A stretch of 64,000 nucleotides of DNA from Streptomyces lydicus (GTDB taxonomy: Bacteria > Actinomycetota > Actinomycetes > Streptomycetales > Streptomycetaceae). The translations under genes and the position numbers were made by a program. Under the pieces are notes generated by a model. That model was not told the DNA's origin. It made no database searches and saw only the letters and a list, made by a program, of their open reading frames with translations. This document shows, one piece after another, positions 35,810-48,259 of this stretch (position 1 is the first letter of the stretch; the number at the start of each line of letters is the position of its first letter). The stretch is from the NCBI RefSeq assembly GCF_001729485.1, contig NZ_CP017157.1, positions 806,001 to 870,000 on the forward strand. The letters are read 5' to 3'.

Positions 35810-38698
35810 TTGGTGACGTTCGCACAGGCGCAGGAGCGCGCCGAGCGGTGGGTGAACGGCGAGGTGCCGGCGGAGCTCCACCGTGAGGTGCGGGTGCGGG
35901 AGTTCGACCTGGGTTTCGTGGCCTGGGCGGAGGACCGCGAGGGGGCCCCGTCGATGGAGGGCGGCCGGGCCCGGCTGGTGATCGCGCGGGACAGCGGGGA
36001 GGCGACGCTGTGGCCGGGACTGCCGGTGGGTGAGGTGATCCGCCGGTACGAGGAGGAGTACGGGGCGGTCGCGGACGGCGGGTACGGGGCGGCCGAGCCG
36101 GCGCCGCAGCGGATCGATCTGGAGGCCACGTCGTTCCTGCTGACGCCGCCGGAGTGGCTGCAGCAGGCGGCGGACGCGCGGGGCATCCCGGACGGGCCGG
36201 GCGGTGCGGGGAGCGGGGCCGCGCCGTCGGCGCCCCCGGTGCCCGCGCAGCCGGGGCCGCCGGCCGCCGCGGCGCCCGCGCCCTCCGTGCCTTCGGCTCC
36301 TGCCGCTCCGTCGGCTTCGGACGCCTGGGCCGAGGTGAGCGTCAACGGCGCTGGGGACGGGGTTCTGCAGTCCGGTGCGGACGCGGCGGAGACGGGTCCG
36401 CTGCCGGGTGTGCCGGGCGGTGCCGGTGCGGCCGTTGCGCCGGGCACCCCGGCCGACGCGACGCCGTGGGCCGCCGCCGACACCACCAGCAGCGACGGGG
36501 GCGGTGAGGACCTGTCGGTGGGGCTGCCCCAGACGGTCTTCGCGCCGCCGCTGGCCGGCTTCGACGAGGAGGACGCGCCGGCCGCGCCGCGCGCCCGGTC
36601 CGAGGCCAGGACCGAACTGCTGCAGGGCGGCAGCCAGTTGCCGCGTACGCAGGTGGCGCCGGCTGTCGAGCTGCCGGACGGGGCGGGGCCGGGCGGCGGT
36701 CCGGTGGGCGGGCCCGGTGGCGCTCCGCTGCCGCCGCCGATGCCGGCCGCGCCGCCGGTGGTGCCGGGGCTGCCTGATCTGCCGCCGCCGTCGGGGCCGC
36801 CGGTCGCCGATGTGCCGCCTCCGCCGGGTGTGGCCGGGGCCGGTGCGCCGGGTGTGCCCGGTCCCGGTACCCCGCCGGCACCGCCCGTGGGGGGCGGGGT
36901 GCATGCCGCGGCGACGATGCTGGCCGACGGCTCGTCGCTGCCCGGTAACGCGGCCGGCGGGCCGCCCCCGCCGCCCGGTGTGCCCGGCGCGGGGCGTACG
37001 GGCGGGCCGCAGGACGCCGCGCAGCGCGCGGAGGCCGAAACGGGCCAGGCCGGGGTGCGTCCGCCCGGCGGCCCGGCGGCGTCCGGTGCGCCGGCCGGGG
37101 GGTACGTACCGACGCAGCTGGTGTCGCAGCTGGACGGCGCGGATCTCGATCTCAGCGCGGTGGACGGGCCCGGCGGGGCGGACCGGCCCGGTGGGACCGG
37201 CGGTCCCGGTGCGGACGGCCCCGGCGCCGGTGGTCCGGGTGCCGGTGGTCCCGGTGGAGTGCATGCCGCCGCGACGATGCTCGCCGACGGGGCGTCGCTG
37301 CAGGCCGGACCGGCCGCCGCCGGTGGTCCCGGCGGTGCTGCCGGTGGCCCGGGTGTGCCCGCGCCCCCGGCGCCGCCCGGTGTGCCGAAGCCGCCCGGGC
37401 CGCCCGGCCGTCCCGGCGTCTCCGCCGGTGGTCCGGAGAGCGGCGGCCGGGAGAGCGGCGGTCCGGCCGGGCCGCCCCCGCCGCCGGGACCGCCGGCCGC
37501 CGGTGGCCCCGGCGGCGGGGTGCACGCCGCGGCGACGATGCTCGCCGGTGGCGCCGCGCTGCCCGGCGGGCCGGGTGGCCCCGGTGGCCCGGCGGGTCCC
37601 GGCACGCCGCCCGCGCCGCCGGCCGGCCCCGGTGTTCCGCCGCCGGGCGTGCCCGGCCCCACGGGCGGCCCCGGCGGCCCGGGTGCGTACGGCTATCCGC
37701 AGGCACCCAGCGGTCAGCCGACGGTCGGCCCGGGCTACATGGCCGTGCTGAGCTACCGCGCGCCGGACGGCTCCGAGCAGAAGATCGTGCGCCGCTCGGC
37801 GCCGGGTACGCCGCACCCGGAGTGGCAGCTGCTGCACGAGCTGCGGGGCATGAACGTTCCGCCGCAGCAGGTGCTGGAGCTGCACACCGAGCTGGAGTGC
37901 TGTGACCTGCCGGGTGGCTACTGCGCCCGGATGATCCGGGACAACTGGCCGCAGGTGCGGATCAGCCACACCGCCGCGTACGGCAGGGACCACGCCTCGC
38001 GTCAGCAGGGCGTACGGCATCTGGTCGAGCACCAGGGCGAGTTGCACCAGGTCGCGGACGGCCCGGCGCGGCCGGCGCCGGTGCGGGTGCCGTTGCCGCA
38101 CCCCTCGCAGGTGCCGCCGGCGCCGCAGGTGCCGCCGCAGGCGATCGGGCAGGAGCTGGAGCAGGCGTTCGGGCCGCAGGCGATCTTCCGGTTCGACCAG
38201 CGGGCGGTGTCCCGGCAGGGCGTGCCCGACGTGGTGGCGCAGATGCTGGTGTGGGCCGGGTTGCCGGTCGACTTCGGGCCGTTCTTCTGGGCGCAGGCGC
38301 AGCCGCACCGCCCGGTGCCGACGCTGGCGGAGCTGGCGGTGGAGCGCGGGGTGCAGCCGGCGCCGGACGCCGGGTCGTACCTGGTGATGGGCAACGACTT
38401 CGGTCGTCAGCTGTGCGTCCAGTACGGGACCGCGAACATCGTGGCGGTGCCCCTGGAGGGCCACGGCGGGCAGCCGCCCGCGCCGCAGTTCGTGAACAGC
38501 GGGCTGCCGGAGTTCGTGCGGTGTCTGGCGATGCTGGGGCGGATGTGGCGGCTGCGGTACGGGCTGACGCCGGAGCAGGCGGGCCGGTGGACCGTCGACT
38601 TCCAGGCGCAGCTGGTGGCGCTGGACCCGCCGGCGCTGGGCTCCCCGGAGACCTGGTGGTCGGTGCTGCTGGAGCAGATGTGGGACGGCCTGCTGTAG
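35810..38698 (+). CDS. Multidomain protein: Imm35-like, Pro/Gly-rich linker, deaminase-like and SUKH-4 domains
   Basis: 962 residues from a TTG (35810; GTG at 35813 is the alternative; GGGGGG lies upstream). Residues 1-85 resemble Imm35/YrhB-type immunity domains (REVRVREFDLGFVAWAE...ATLWPGLPVGEVIRRYEEEYG). About 500 residues of Pro/Gly/Ala-rich linker follow, with three GVHAAATMLA motifs. Residues about 640-740 look like a nucleic-acid deaminase: H669-P-E671, then TELECCDLPGGYC with C697/C698 and C705 as zinc ligands. Residues about 770-962 form a SUKH-4-like domain (GSYLVMGNDFGRQLCVQYGT; WWSVLLEQMWDGLL). The combination puts a toxin-type enzyme between two immunity-type domains. No export signal. 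The linker DNA is highly repetitive, so frame errors would be hard to notice. Confidence 0.72.
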   Translation: MVTFAQAQERAERWVNGEVPAELHREVRVREFDLGFVAWAEDREGAPSMEGGRARLVIARDSGEATLWPGLPVGEVIRRYEEEYGAVADGGYGAAEPAPQRIDLEATSFLLTPPEWLQQAADARGIPDGPGGAGSGAAPSAPPVPAQPGPPAAAAPAPSVPSAPAAPSASDAWAEVSVNGAGDGVLQSGADAAETGPLPGVPGGAGAAVAPGTPADATPWAAADTTSSDGGGEDLSVGLPQTVFAPPLAGFDEEDAPAAPRARSEARTELLQGGSQLPRTQVAPAVELPDGAGPGGGPVGGPGGAPLPPPMPAAPPVVPGLPDLPPPSGPPVADVPPPPGVAGAGAPGVPGPGTPPAPPVGGGVHAAATMLADGSSLPGNAAGGPPPPPGVPGAGRTGGPQDAAQRAEAETGQAGVRPPGGPAASGAPAGGYVPTQLVSQLDGADLDLSAVDGPGGADRPGGTGGPGADGPGAGGPGAGGPGGVHAAATMLADGASLQAGPAAAGGPGGAAGGPGVPAPPAPPGVPKPPGPPGRPGVSAGGPESGGRESGGPAGPPPPPGPPAAGGPGGGVHAAATMLAGGAALPGGPGGPGGPAGPGTPPAPPAGPGVPPPGVPGPTGGPGGPGAYGYPQAPSGQPTVGPGYMAVLSYRAPDGSEQKIVRRSAPGTPHPEWQLLHELRGMNVPPQQVLELHTELECCDLPGGYCARMIRDNWPQVRISHTAAYGRDHASRQQGVRHLVEHQGELHQVADGPARPAPVRVPLPHPSQVPPAPQVPPQAIGQELEQAFGPQAIFRFDQRAVSRQGVPDVVAQMLVWAGLPVDFGPFFWAQAQPHRPVPTLAELAVERGVQPAPDAGSYLVMGNDFGRQLCVQYGTANIVAVPLEGHGGQPPAPQFVNSGLPEFVRCLAMLGRMWRLRYGLTPEQAGRWTVDFQAQLVALDPPALGSPETWWSVLLEQMWDGLL
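36898..37556 (+). repeat. Three copies of a GVHAAATMLA-coding repeat in the linker
   Basis: Near-identical stretches of about 40 bases encode GVHAAATMLADG (or AGG) followed by S/A-x-L-P-G. They begin near 36898, 37256 and 37516, separated by Pro/Gly-rich spacer of about 119 and 86 residues. They are the only conserved islands in the linker and suggest a repeated binding motif. Confidence 0.65.
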
Positions 38699-38755
38699 GG
38701 CGGCGGGCGGGGCGTTCGACCTGCGGGACGGGCCGGGCGCCCCGACCATGCGTAT

Positions 38756-39844
38756 ATGGGCCGTCCGATACCCCCGTCGTGGTCGTCGTCGCCGGCGACC
38801 CTGTACCGGGCGGGTGGCCGGCGCCGGCGCCGCCGCGGGCGGGCCGCCGGGCGGTGGGGCGGCCCGGGGCCGCGCCGGAGCCGGTGGGCGTGGCTGGGCT
38901 GGCTGCTGGCGGCGCTGCTGGTGCTGGTGGTCCTGGTGGTGGCGGCGGGGGCCGGGCTGTACATGCGGGCGGGGCGGCAGCTCCAGCACACGGCCGCGCT
39001 GGGGGACTATCCGGGCCGGCCGGCCCCGGGCCGGGGCACGAACTGGCTGCTGGTCGGCTCCGACAGCCGCTCCGAGCTGACCCGGCAGCAGCGCAGGGAG
39101 CTGCACGTCGGCAACAACGACGTGCGGAACACCGACACGATCATGGTGCTGCACTCCGGGGACCACGGCCCCACCCTGGTCAGCCTGCCGCGGGACAGCT
39201 ACGTCCCGATCCCCGGGCACGGCAGCCGGAAGATCAACGAGGCGTACGCGGACGGCGGCCCGAAGCTGCTCACCCGGACGGTGGAACAGGCGACCGGGCT
39301 GCGCATCGACCGCTATGCCGAGGTGAACTTCCTGGGGTTCGTGCGGATCGTGGACGCGCTGGAGGGCGTCCGGCTGTGTCTGGACAAGCCGCTCGTCGAC
39401 GAGAAGTCGGGGGCGGACTTCCCGGCCGGCTGCCGGCGGATGAACGGGACGCAGGCGCTGGCGTTCGTACGGGCGCGGTACGCGGACCCGGAGGGTGACC
39501 TCGGACGGGTGAAGCGGCAGCGGCAGCTGCTCGGCGCGGTGGCGGACCGGATGGCCGGCTCCGACGTGTATCTGGACCCGTCCCGGTTGACGCGGGTGAT
39601 GGACGCGTCGTTGGCGGCGCTGACCGTGGATGACCGGGCCGGGGTGGGGCAGTTGCTGGACATGGGCTGGTCGATGAAGCGGATCGCCGGCGGCGGTGGG
39701 GCGGCGGCCACGGTGCCGGTGCGTCAGCCCGGCGTGATGGTGGCCGGTGCCGGGTCGGTGCTGCGGTGGGACGAAAGCGGGGCGAAGCGGTTGTTCCTCG
39801 CTCTCCGCAACGATGATCCAATTCCGACTTCTGCCGATAAATGA
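38756..39844 (+). CDS. LytR-CpsA-Psr (LCP) family cell-wall polymer ligase
   Basis: LCP enzymes transfer undecaprenyl-linked glycopolymers (teichoic acids, arabinogalactan-like polymers) onto peptidoglycan. The 362-residue protein has an Arg-rich cytoplasmic N-terminus, one membrane helix (about residues 44-68) and an extracellular LCP domain. Visible motifs are LLVGSDSRSE, NTDTIMVLH, SLPRDSYVPIPGHGSRKINEAYADGG and the late FVRARYADPEGDLGRVKRQRQLL with Arg residues that bind pyrophosphate. The ATG at 38756 has no clear RBS and could be leaderless. It is 57 bases after the SUKH-4 fusion gene on the same strand. Confidence 0.9.
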   Translation: MGRPIPPSWSSSPATLYRAGGRRRRRRGRAAGRWGGPGPRRSRWAWLGWLLAALLVLVVLVVAAGAGLYMRAGRQLQHTAALGDYPGRPAPGRGTNWLLVGSDSRSELTRQQRRELHVGNNDVRNTDTIMVLHSGDHGPTLVSLPRDSYVPIPGHGSRKINEAYADGGPKLLTRTVEQATGLRIDRYAEVNFLGFVRIVDALEGVRLCLDKPLVDEKSGADFPAGCRRMNGTQALAFVRARYADPEGDLGRVKRQRQLLGAVADRMAGSDVYLDPSRLTRVMDASLAALTVDDRAGVGQLLDMGWSMKRIAGGGGAAATVPVRQPGVMVAGAGSVLRWDESGAKRLFLALRNDDPIPTSADK

Positions 39845-39943
39845 CGCATCCTGGTGCGGTGGGCCGGTAGGCGTGCCGCGACGGCACGGAATCCCGGCCG
39901 GTCCGAAGAACAGCGCGCGTAACTGCACAGAGGGGCTTGAGGG

Positions 39944-40948
39944 ATGAGTGCATCGGTGTCGCCTCACGGGTTCGAGACCGTACGAGGGCGTGGATACCGG
40001 CCGGAGGACGTGGACCGCCGCTTCGAGGGGCTCTCCGTCGACCGTGACTCCTGCTGGGAGCGCGCCGCACGGCTCACCGTCCTGTGCAACGAGATGGAGG
40101 CCGAACTCGCCGCGGTGCGGCTGCATCTGGCGACGCTGCCGCCGCAGACGTACGAATCCCTCGGCACCGAGGCCCGGTTGATCCTCACCACCGCGGAGTC
40201 GGAGTCGGAGCGGCTGCGCGCCGAGGCGGAGGAGGCCGCCGCGCACCTGCGGGACGAGGCCGACGCCTACGGGCGCGAGGTGCGGGAGGCGGCGGACAAG
40301 GCGGCGTACGCGCTGCGCACCGAGGCGGACGAGCTGGCCCGGCGGACGGAGGTCAGGGCGCAGGACGAGGCCGCGCGGATGGTGTCGGCGGCGGCCAAGG
40401 AGGCCGAGACGCTGCGCGAGGAGGCGGCCGAGGCGCTGGAGGAGACCGTCCGGCGCACCGAGCGGATGGTGCGCGACCAGGAGAAGCAGCAGGCCGAGGG
40501 GTGGGACACGGCGGGGCGGGAGATCGCCGAGCGGGAGGCCGCGACCGACGACCTCGTCGCGGAGCTGGACGCCCGCGGGCGGACCGTGCTCGCCGACCAC
40601 CGCCGGCTGTACGCGGAGGTCGAGGAGGCCGCCCGGCACCGGCAGGAGGACGCCGAGGACCGGGCCGCCGGGCTGCTGAGGCAGGCGAGGGTCGAGGTGG
40701 AGCGGATCGAGCGGGCCACCGAGCGGACCCTGCGCGAGCACGACGAGGAGCGTGCGGAGCTGCGCATCCACATGACGCACGTGCGCAACAGCCTGGCGGC
40801 GCTCACCGGGAAGGCGCCGGTGGCCCTGCCGGACGACCTCGACGGGGACCGCGCGGGGAGCGCCGGTGCCGGCCCGGACGCCGCCGGGCGCGCCGGCTCC
40901 GACGAGGCGGACACCCTGGAGACGGAGCTGCCCCGACCGCGCCGCTGA
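39944..40948 (+). CDS. Long coiled-coil protein (DivIVA/cellulose-binding-protein-like)
   Basis: A 334-residue protein. The N-terminus (HGFETVRGRGYRPEDVDRRFEGLSVDRDSCWERAARL) resembles the DivIVA-type head that targets curved membrane. Residues about 50-290 are almost pure heptad coiled coil (Ala/Glu/Arg-rich). A short acidic tail follows. Streptomyces has several such filament-forming proteins in polar growth, often annotated as cellulose-binding proteins. Start ATG 39944 with GAGGGG about 12 bases upstream. Its function here is inferred from architecture only. Confidence 0.75.
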   Translation: MSASVSPHGFETVRGRGYRPEDVDRRFEGLSVDRDSCWERAARLTVLCNEMEAELAAVRLHLATLPPQTYESLGTEARLILTTAESESERLRAEAEEAAAHLRDEADAYGREVREAADKAAYALRTEADELARRTEVRAQDEAARMVSAAAKEAETLREEAAEALEETVRRTERMVRDQEKQQAEGWDTAGREIAEREAATDDLVAELDARGRTVLADHRRLYAEVEEAARHRQEDAEDRAAGLLRQARVEVERIERATERTLREHDEERAELRIHMTHVRNSLAALTGKAPVALPDDLDGDRAGSAGAGPDAAGRAGSDEADTLETELPRPRR

Positions 40949-40970
40949 CCGGCCGCCGGGCCCCGGCCCG

Positions 40971-42635
40971 CTACGTCGCGTCCGGCTCCGTCCCGCCCGT
41001 ACGGGCCCGGCCGTCGTCGCCCGCGGGCGCCTCGGCCGGGGCCCCGCCGGGTGGGGCGTCGGCGTGCACCGGGAAGCGCCGCGGCGCGAGCAGAACCAGC
41101 GCGAGCAGGGCGAGGGCGGCGGCCGCGGCGGCGCCGAGGTAGACGTGGTCGACGGTGGCGGCGACGGCGCGGCGCAGGTAGTCCGTGGCGTGGGCGGTGA
41201 GGGCGCCGGTGTGCTCCAGGGCGCGCGAGACCGCGTCGAGGTCGCCGGGCAGGCCGGGGCGGATGTCCGAAGGGGCGCCGGCGAGACGGTCGTTGAGGGT
41301 GGTGTTGGCGACCGCGCCGAAGAGCGCGGCGCCGACCGACTGGCCGACCTGGCGGCAGAAGAGGATCGAGGCGGTGGCGGTGCCGCGCTCGGCGTAGCCG
41401 ACGGACGACTGGACGCCGATGATCAGCGGCAGCTGGAAGAGGCCGAGGGCGGCCCCCAGCGCCAGCATGAGCAGGGCGGGCTGCCAGGCGGCGCCGGGGT
41501 AGGGCAGCAGCGGGAAGGCGAGCAGAACCAGTCCGGCGGCGCCGATGCCCAGCACCGCGCAGTTGCGGATGCCGAGGCGGTTGTAGACGTGGCTGCTCAG
41601 GGCGGCCGACACCGGCCAGCTGAGGGTCATCACGGAGAGCACGAAGCCGGCGGCGGTCGGGCCGAGCCCCAGCACCGCCTGCGCGTAGGTGGGCAGGAAG
41701 ACGGTCGGTGCGACCATCAGCAGGCCCAGCGCGCCCAGCGCGAGGTTGACCGCGGAGCTGGGGCGGCGGCGCCAGACCCAGCCGGGGATGATCGGTTCCG
41801 CGGCGCGCCGTTCGATCAGGACGGTGACCGCCGCGCACACCGCGCTGCCGGCGAACAGCAGCAGCGACGGGGCGGACAGCCACGGCCAGGCGACGCCGCC
41901 CTGGACCAGGGCGGTCAGCAGCAGCCCGCCGCAGACGAAGATCGCCAGCGCGCCGGGCCAGTCCACGCGGGGCCGCCCGCCCGCGCGGCCGCCGCGTCCG
42001 GTCTCGGTGAAGTGCCGGGCGATCAGCCACAGCGCCACCGCCCCCACCGGCACGTTGACCAGGAAGATCCACCGCCAGTCGGCGTACGCGGCCAGCAGCC
42101 CGCCCAGTGCGGGCCCGGCCACCGCCGACGTGGCCCAGACGCTGGAGAGCTTCGCCTGGATCTTGGGGCGTTCCGGCATCGGGTACAGGTCGGCGGCGAT
42201 GGTCTGCACGGTGCCCTGCAGCGCGCCGCCGCCCAGCCCCTGGACCACCCGGAAGGCGATCAGCGACGCCATGTTCCAGGCGCCGGCGCAGGCCAGCGAG
42301 CCGACGAGGAAGAGCACGATGCCGGTGAGCAGGACGGGCTTGCGGCCGAAGGTGTCGGAGAGCTTGCCGTAGACCGGCAGGGTGACGGTGACGGCCAGCA
42401 GATAGCCGGAGAACAGCCAGGAGAACACCGCGAAGCCGCCGAGGTCGCCGACGATCTGCGGTACGGCGGTGGCGATGATCGTGGCGTCGAGCGCGGCCAG
42501 CGCCATGCCGAGCATGAGGGCCGCGACGACCGGGCCGCGCCGGGTGGCCGGGCCGCCGGCCTCCGCTATGTGGGGGTCCGGGCCGTCCGCACCCCGGTCC
42601 GTCGGCCTGTCGCTGTCCCTGGTCGTGCGGCTCAC
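40971..42635 (-). CDS. MFS drug:H+ antiporter, DHA2 (14-helix) family
   Basis: A 554-residue exporter with 14 predicted membrane helices. DHA2 features are the helix-1/motif D region (LDATIIATAVPQIVGDLGG), motif A in the first cytoplasmic loop (GKLSDTFGRKPVLL), and motif C-like GPALGGLLAAYADWRWIFLVNVPVG typical of EmrB/QacA relatives. The cytoplasmic C-terminus is Gly/Ala/Pro-rich. The GTG at 42635 has GGAGG about 9 bases upstream; an open frame far into mfd antisense is spurious. It is divergent from mfd. The substrate (drug or secondary metabolite) is not evident. Confidence 0.88.
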   Translation of the reverse strand: MSRTTRDSDRPTDRGADGPDPHIAEAGGPATRRGPVVAALMLGMALAALDATIIATAVPQIVGDLGGFAVFSWLFSGYLLAVTVTLPVYGKLSDTFGRKPVLLTGIVLFLVGSLACAGAWNMASLIAFRVVQGLGGGALQGTVQTIAADLYPMPERPKIQAKLSSVWATSAVAGPALGGLLAAYADWRWIFLVNVPVGAVALWLIARHFTETGRGGRAGGRPRVDWPGALAIFVCGGLLLTALVQGGVAWPWLSAPSLLLFAGSAVCAAVTVLIERRAAEPIIPGWVWRRRPSSAVNLALGALGLLMVAPTVFLPTYAQAVLGLGPTAAGFVLSVMTLSWPVSAALSSHVYNRLGIRNCAVLGIGAAGLVLLAFPLLPYPGAAWQPALLMLALGAALGLFQLPLIIGVQSSVGYAERGTATASILFCRQVGQSVGAALFGAVANTTLNDRLAGAPSDIRPGLPGDLDAVSRALEHTGALTAHATDYLRRAVAATVDHVYLGAAAAAALALLALVLLAPRRFPVHADAPPGGAPAEAPAGDDGRARTGGTEPDAT

Positions 42636-42893
42636 GCTTCCCCCTCCGCGGACGTGCCGTCGGTGTGTGTATCGGACACCGTTCCCATGGACAGCCAACC
42701 ACGCGCGACCGGGATGCGGAACGGCGCTTCTCGCCGACCGGACACTCCCGGCCCCGCGCGGTGCGCCCCGGGCGGGGGCCGGCGGCTCCGACGGCGGGTT
42801 GTCGGCGGTCCGGCGTATCGTGGGCAGCCCCGCCCGTGCCACGTCGCGGGCCGTTCGCGTTGATCGCCTCGCTTGCTGGGACGGAACCTTTTC

Positions 42894-46454
<3,561 letters not shown>

Positions 46455-46482
46455 CGGCCGCCCCGCCGGGGGCCGCCCCGCA

Positions 46483-46508
46483 CGTCCCCGGCGGGCCCGC
46501 CGGGGACG
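46483..46508. terminator. Palindromic bidirectional terminator after mfd
   Basis: A 26-base perfect palindrome (arm CGTCCCCGGCGGG) lies between the convergent stops of mfd (46454) and the membrane protein gene (46515). In RNA it would form a strong hairpin in either direction. Confidence 0.6.
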
Positions 46509-46514
46509 CGCCGG

Positions 46515-48053
46515 TCAGTGGGCGGACGTCCGGCGGAGGACCACGACGTCCGCCGCCCCGCCGAGGTAGACGTACGTGGACCTGGGGTGGCGGGCCCGCG
46601 CCTCGGCGAGCAGCTGACGCGGCGTCCGGTCGCGCAGCTGCGCGGTGATGTAGTCCGGCGCCAGCCCGCCCGTGTCGCCGGTCCAGAAGACCCGGGTGCG
46701 GCCGGTGAGCCGGCTCAGGGGGCGGATGTCGGACTCGACGGTCGCGCCGTCGGGTATCCGGTCGAGCAGCCGCTCCGCGGCGGGGACGCCCGGTGGGACG
46801 CGGTAGGTGGCGGCCTCGGTGAGGCGGGCCAGCGGCAGGTCGGCGGTCAGCGCGAGGGCGGCGGCCAGTACGGCGGCCGGCAGGTGGTGGGCGTAGGAGC
46901 GCAACCAGGGGCGGGGCGAGACCCGGGCCCGGGGCAGGGCGTCGACCAGGGCGAGGAAGACCACCGGCATCAGGACGGCGTTGTAGTGCCAGTCGATGCC
47001 CCAGTAGTGCGGCTCGTGGGAGAGGAAGCGCCAGCCGAGGGTGGGCAGTGCGACCAGGAGGAGCGGGGAGCGCAGCGCGAGCAGCCCGGTGGTGGGCAGC
47101 AGCACCCACAGCGTGGTGCGCAGCGCGGTGTCGAGCGGGATCACCGCGCCGCCGCCGTCGGCGCCGAACTTGCTCCAGTAGTCGTACGAGCCCGAGCCGT
47201 TGACGGCGGGGATGAGGACGCCGAGGGTGAGGGCGGTGGCGGTCAGGCCGAAGGCGACCAGGGCGATCGGCAGCGGACCGGCCCGGCGGGTGCGGAGCAG
47301 GGCGAGGGCGCCGATGGTGGCGGCGGTGACGCCCAGGTCCTCCTTGACCAGGACCAGCGGCGCGGCCCAGCAGACCGCCGCGGTCCACCGCCCGCGCAGC
47401 ACCGCTTCGAGGGCGAAGGCGAGCAGCGGCAGCGCGAACGCGATCTCGTGGAAGTCGAAGTCGACGGCCTTCTGCACCCCCCAGGACATGCCGTACGCGA
47501 GGCCGAGGGCGAGGCCGGGCAGCCGGCCCAGGTAGCGGGCGGCGGCCCGGGTGACCGGGATCGCGGAGAGCGCGAACAGCGCGGCCTCGGCGAGCAGCAG
47601 GGTCAGGGAGGAAGGGAAGACCCGGTAGAGGGGCGCGAGCACGATCAGCACGGGGCTGAAGTGATCGCCGAGGATGTTGGTGCCGGGGCCCTTGAGGTCG
47701 ACGACCGGGGCGCGGAAGTGGGCGTAGCCGCGTATCGCCTGCTCGAAGATGCCCAGGTCCCAGGAGGAGCTGGACATGCCGCGGTACCGGCAGACGGCCA
47801 GCAGCGCGAAGCAGAGGAAGAAGAACGCGGCGGTCCAGTAGGGGTCGAGGCGGGGGACGCGCAGCGGGGCGGTCCGTTCCCGCAGGCGCCGGGCGGCGCG
47901 CCGCAGCGGGCCGGGGTCGGCCGGGGGGCCGTCGGGGGCCGGGGATATGGAGGCGGTGGCCGCGGCGGCGGTCCGGGGCGGTGGCACGGTGCTGCCGTTC
48001 TCCCCCGTACTCCGTCCCGGGGCACCCCCAGCCGTTGCTGCGGCCGTGTCCAT
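46515..48053 (-). CDS. DUF2079 family polytopic membrane protein
   Basis: 512 residues with about 10-12 hydrophobic helices after an Ala/Pro-rich cytoplasmic start. The conserved DUF2079 segments are visible: SWDLGIFEQAIRGYAHFRAP, GDHFSPVLIVLAPLYRVFPS, VDFDFHEIAFALPLLAFALE and HEPHYWGIDWHYNAVLMPVVF, with invariant Asp/His residues. The fold resembles GT-C glycosyltransferases that use lipid-linked sugar donors; the substrate is unknown. I choose ATG 48053 because AGGA lies 5 bases before it; the upstream GTG 48065 is weaker. It is convergent with mfd. Confidence 0.85.
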   Translation of the reverse strand: MDTAAATAGGAPGRSTGENGSTVPPPRTAAAATASISPAPDGPPADPGPLRRAARRLRERTAPLRVPRLDPYWTAAFFFLCFALLAVCRYRGMSSSSWDLGIFEQAIRGYAHFRAPVVDLKGPGTNILGDHFSPVLIVLAPLYRVFPSSLTLLLAEAALFALSAIPVTRAAARYLGRLPGLALGLAYGMSWGVQKAVDFDFHEIAFALPLLAFALEAVLRGRWTAAVCWAAPLVLVKEDLGVTAATIGALALLRTRRAGPLPIALVAFGLTATALTLGVLIPAVNGSGSYDYWSKFGADGGGAVIPLDTALRTTLWVLLPTTGLLALRSPLLLVALPTLGWRFLSHEPHYWGIDWHYNAVLMPVVFLALVDALPRARVSPRPWLRSYAHHLPAAVLAAALALTADLPLARLTEAATYRVPPGVPAAERLLDRIPDGATVESDIRPLSRLTGRTRVFWTGDTGGLAPDYITAQLRDRTPRQLLAEARARHPRSTYVYLGGAADVVVLRRTSAH

Positions 48054-48259
48054 CAGGGTCCTCACTCACTCTCAACTGCCGGAAAGATACTCGAACGGAC
48101 GCACGCCTCTGCCGGGACGGTGCGGCCGACCTGCGCCGGCAGTGGTTCAGACGCGGCTCCGGGGCGGCCCGTTCCCGGGCGGCACGGCGCCGGCCCGGCG
48201 CCGCGGGGTCGCGGTGCCGGGCCGGCGGGAGTGCGGGAGGGAGCCGCGGTGAGCGGGGC

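Noticed and set aside
35534..40780. 1748-codon minus-strand frame opposite the SUKH-4, LCP and coiled-coil genes
   Set aside because: Arg/His/Pro/Gln-rich low-complexity translation without domains; the plus-strand genes here have clear motifs and RBSs.
42873..42893. Upstream TTG start for mfd
   Set aside because: No RBS before it, and the ATG at 42894 fits the family N-terminus.
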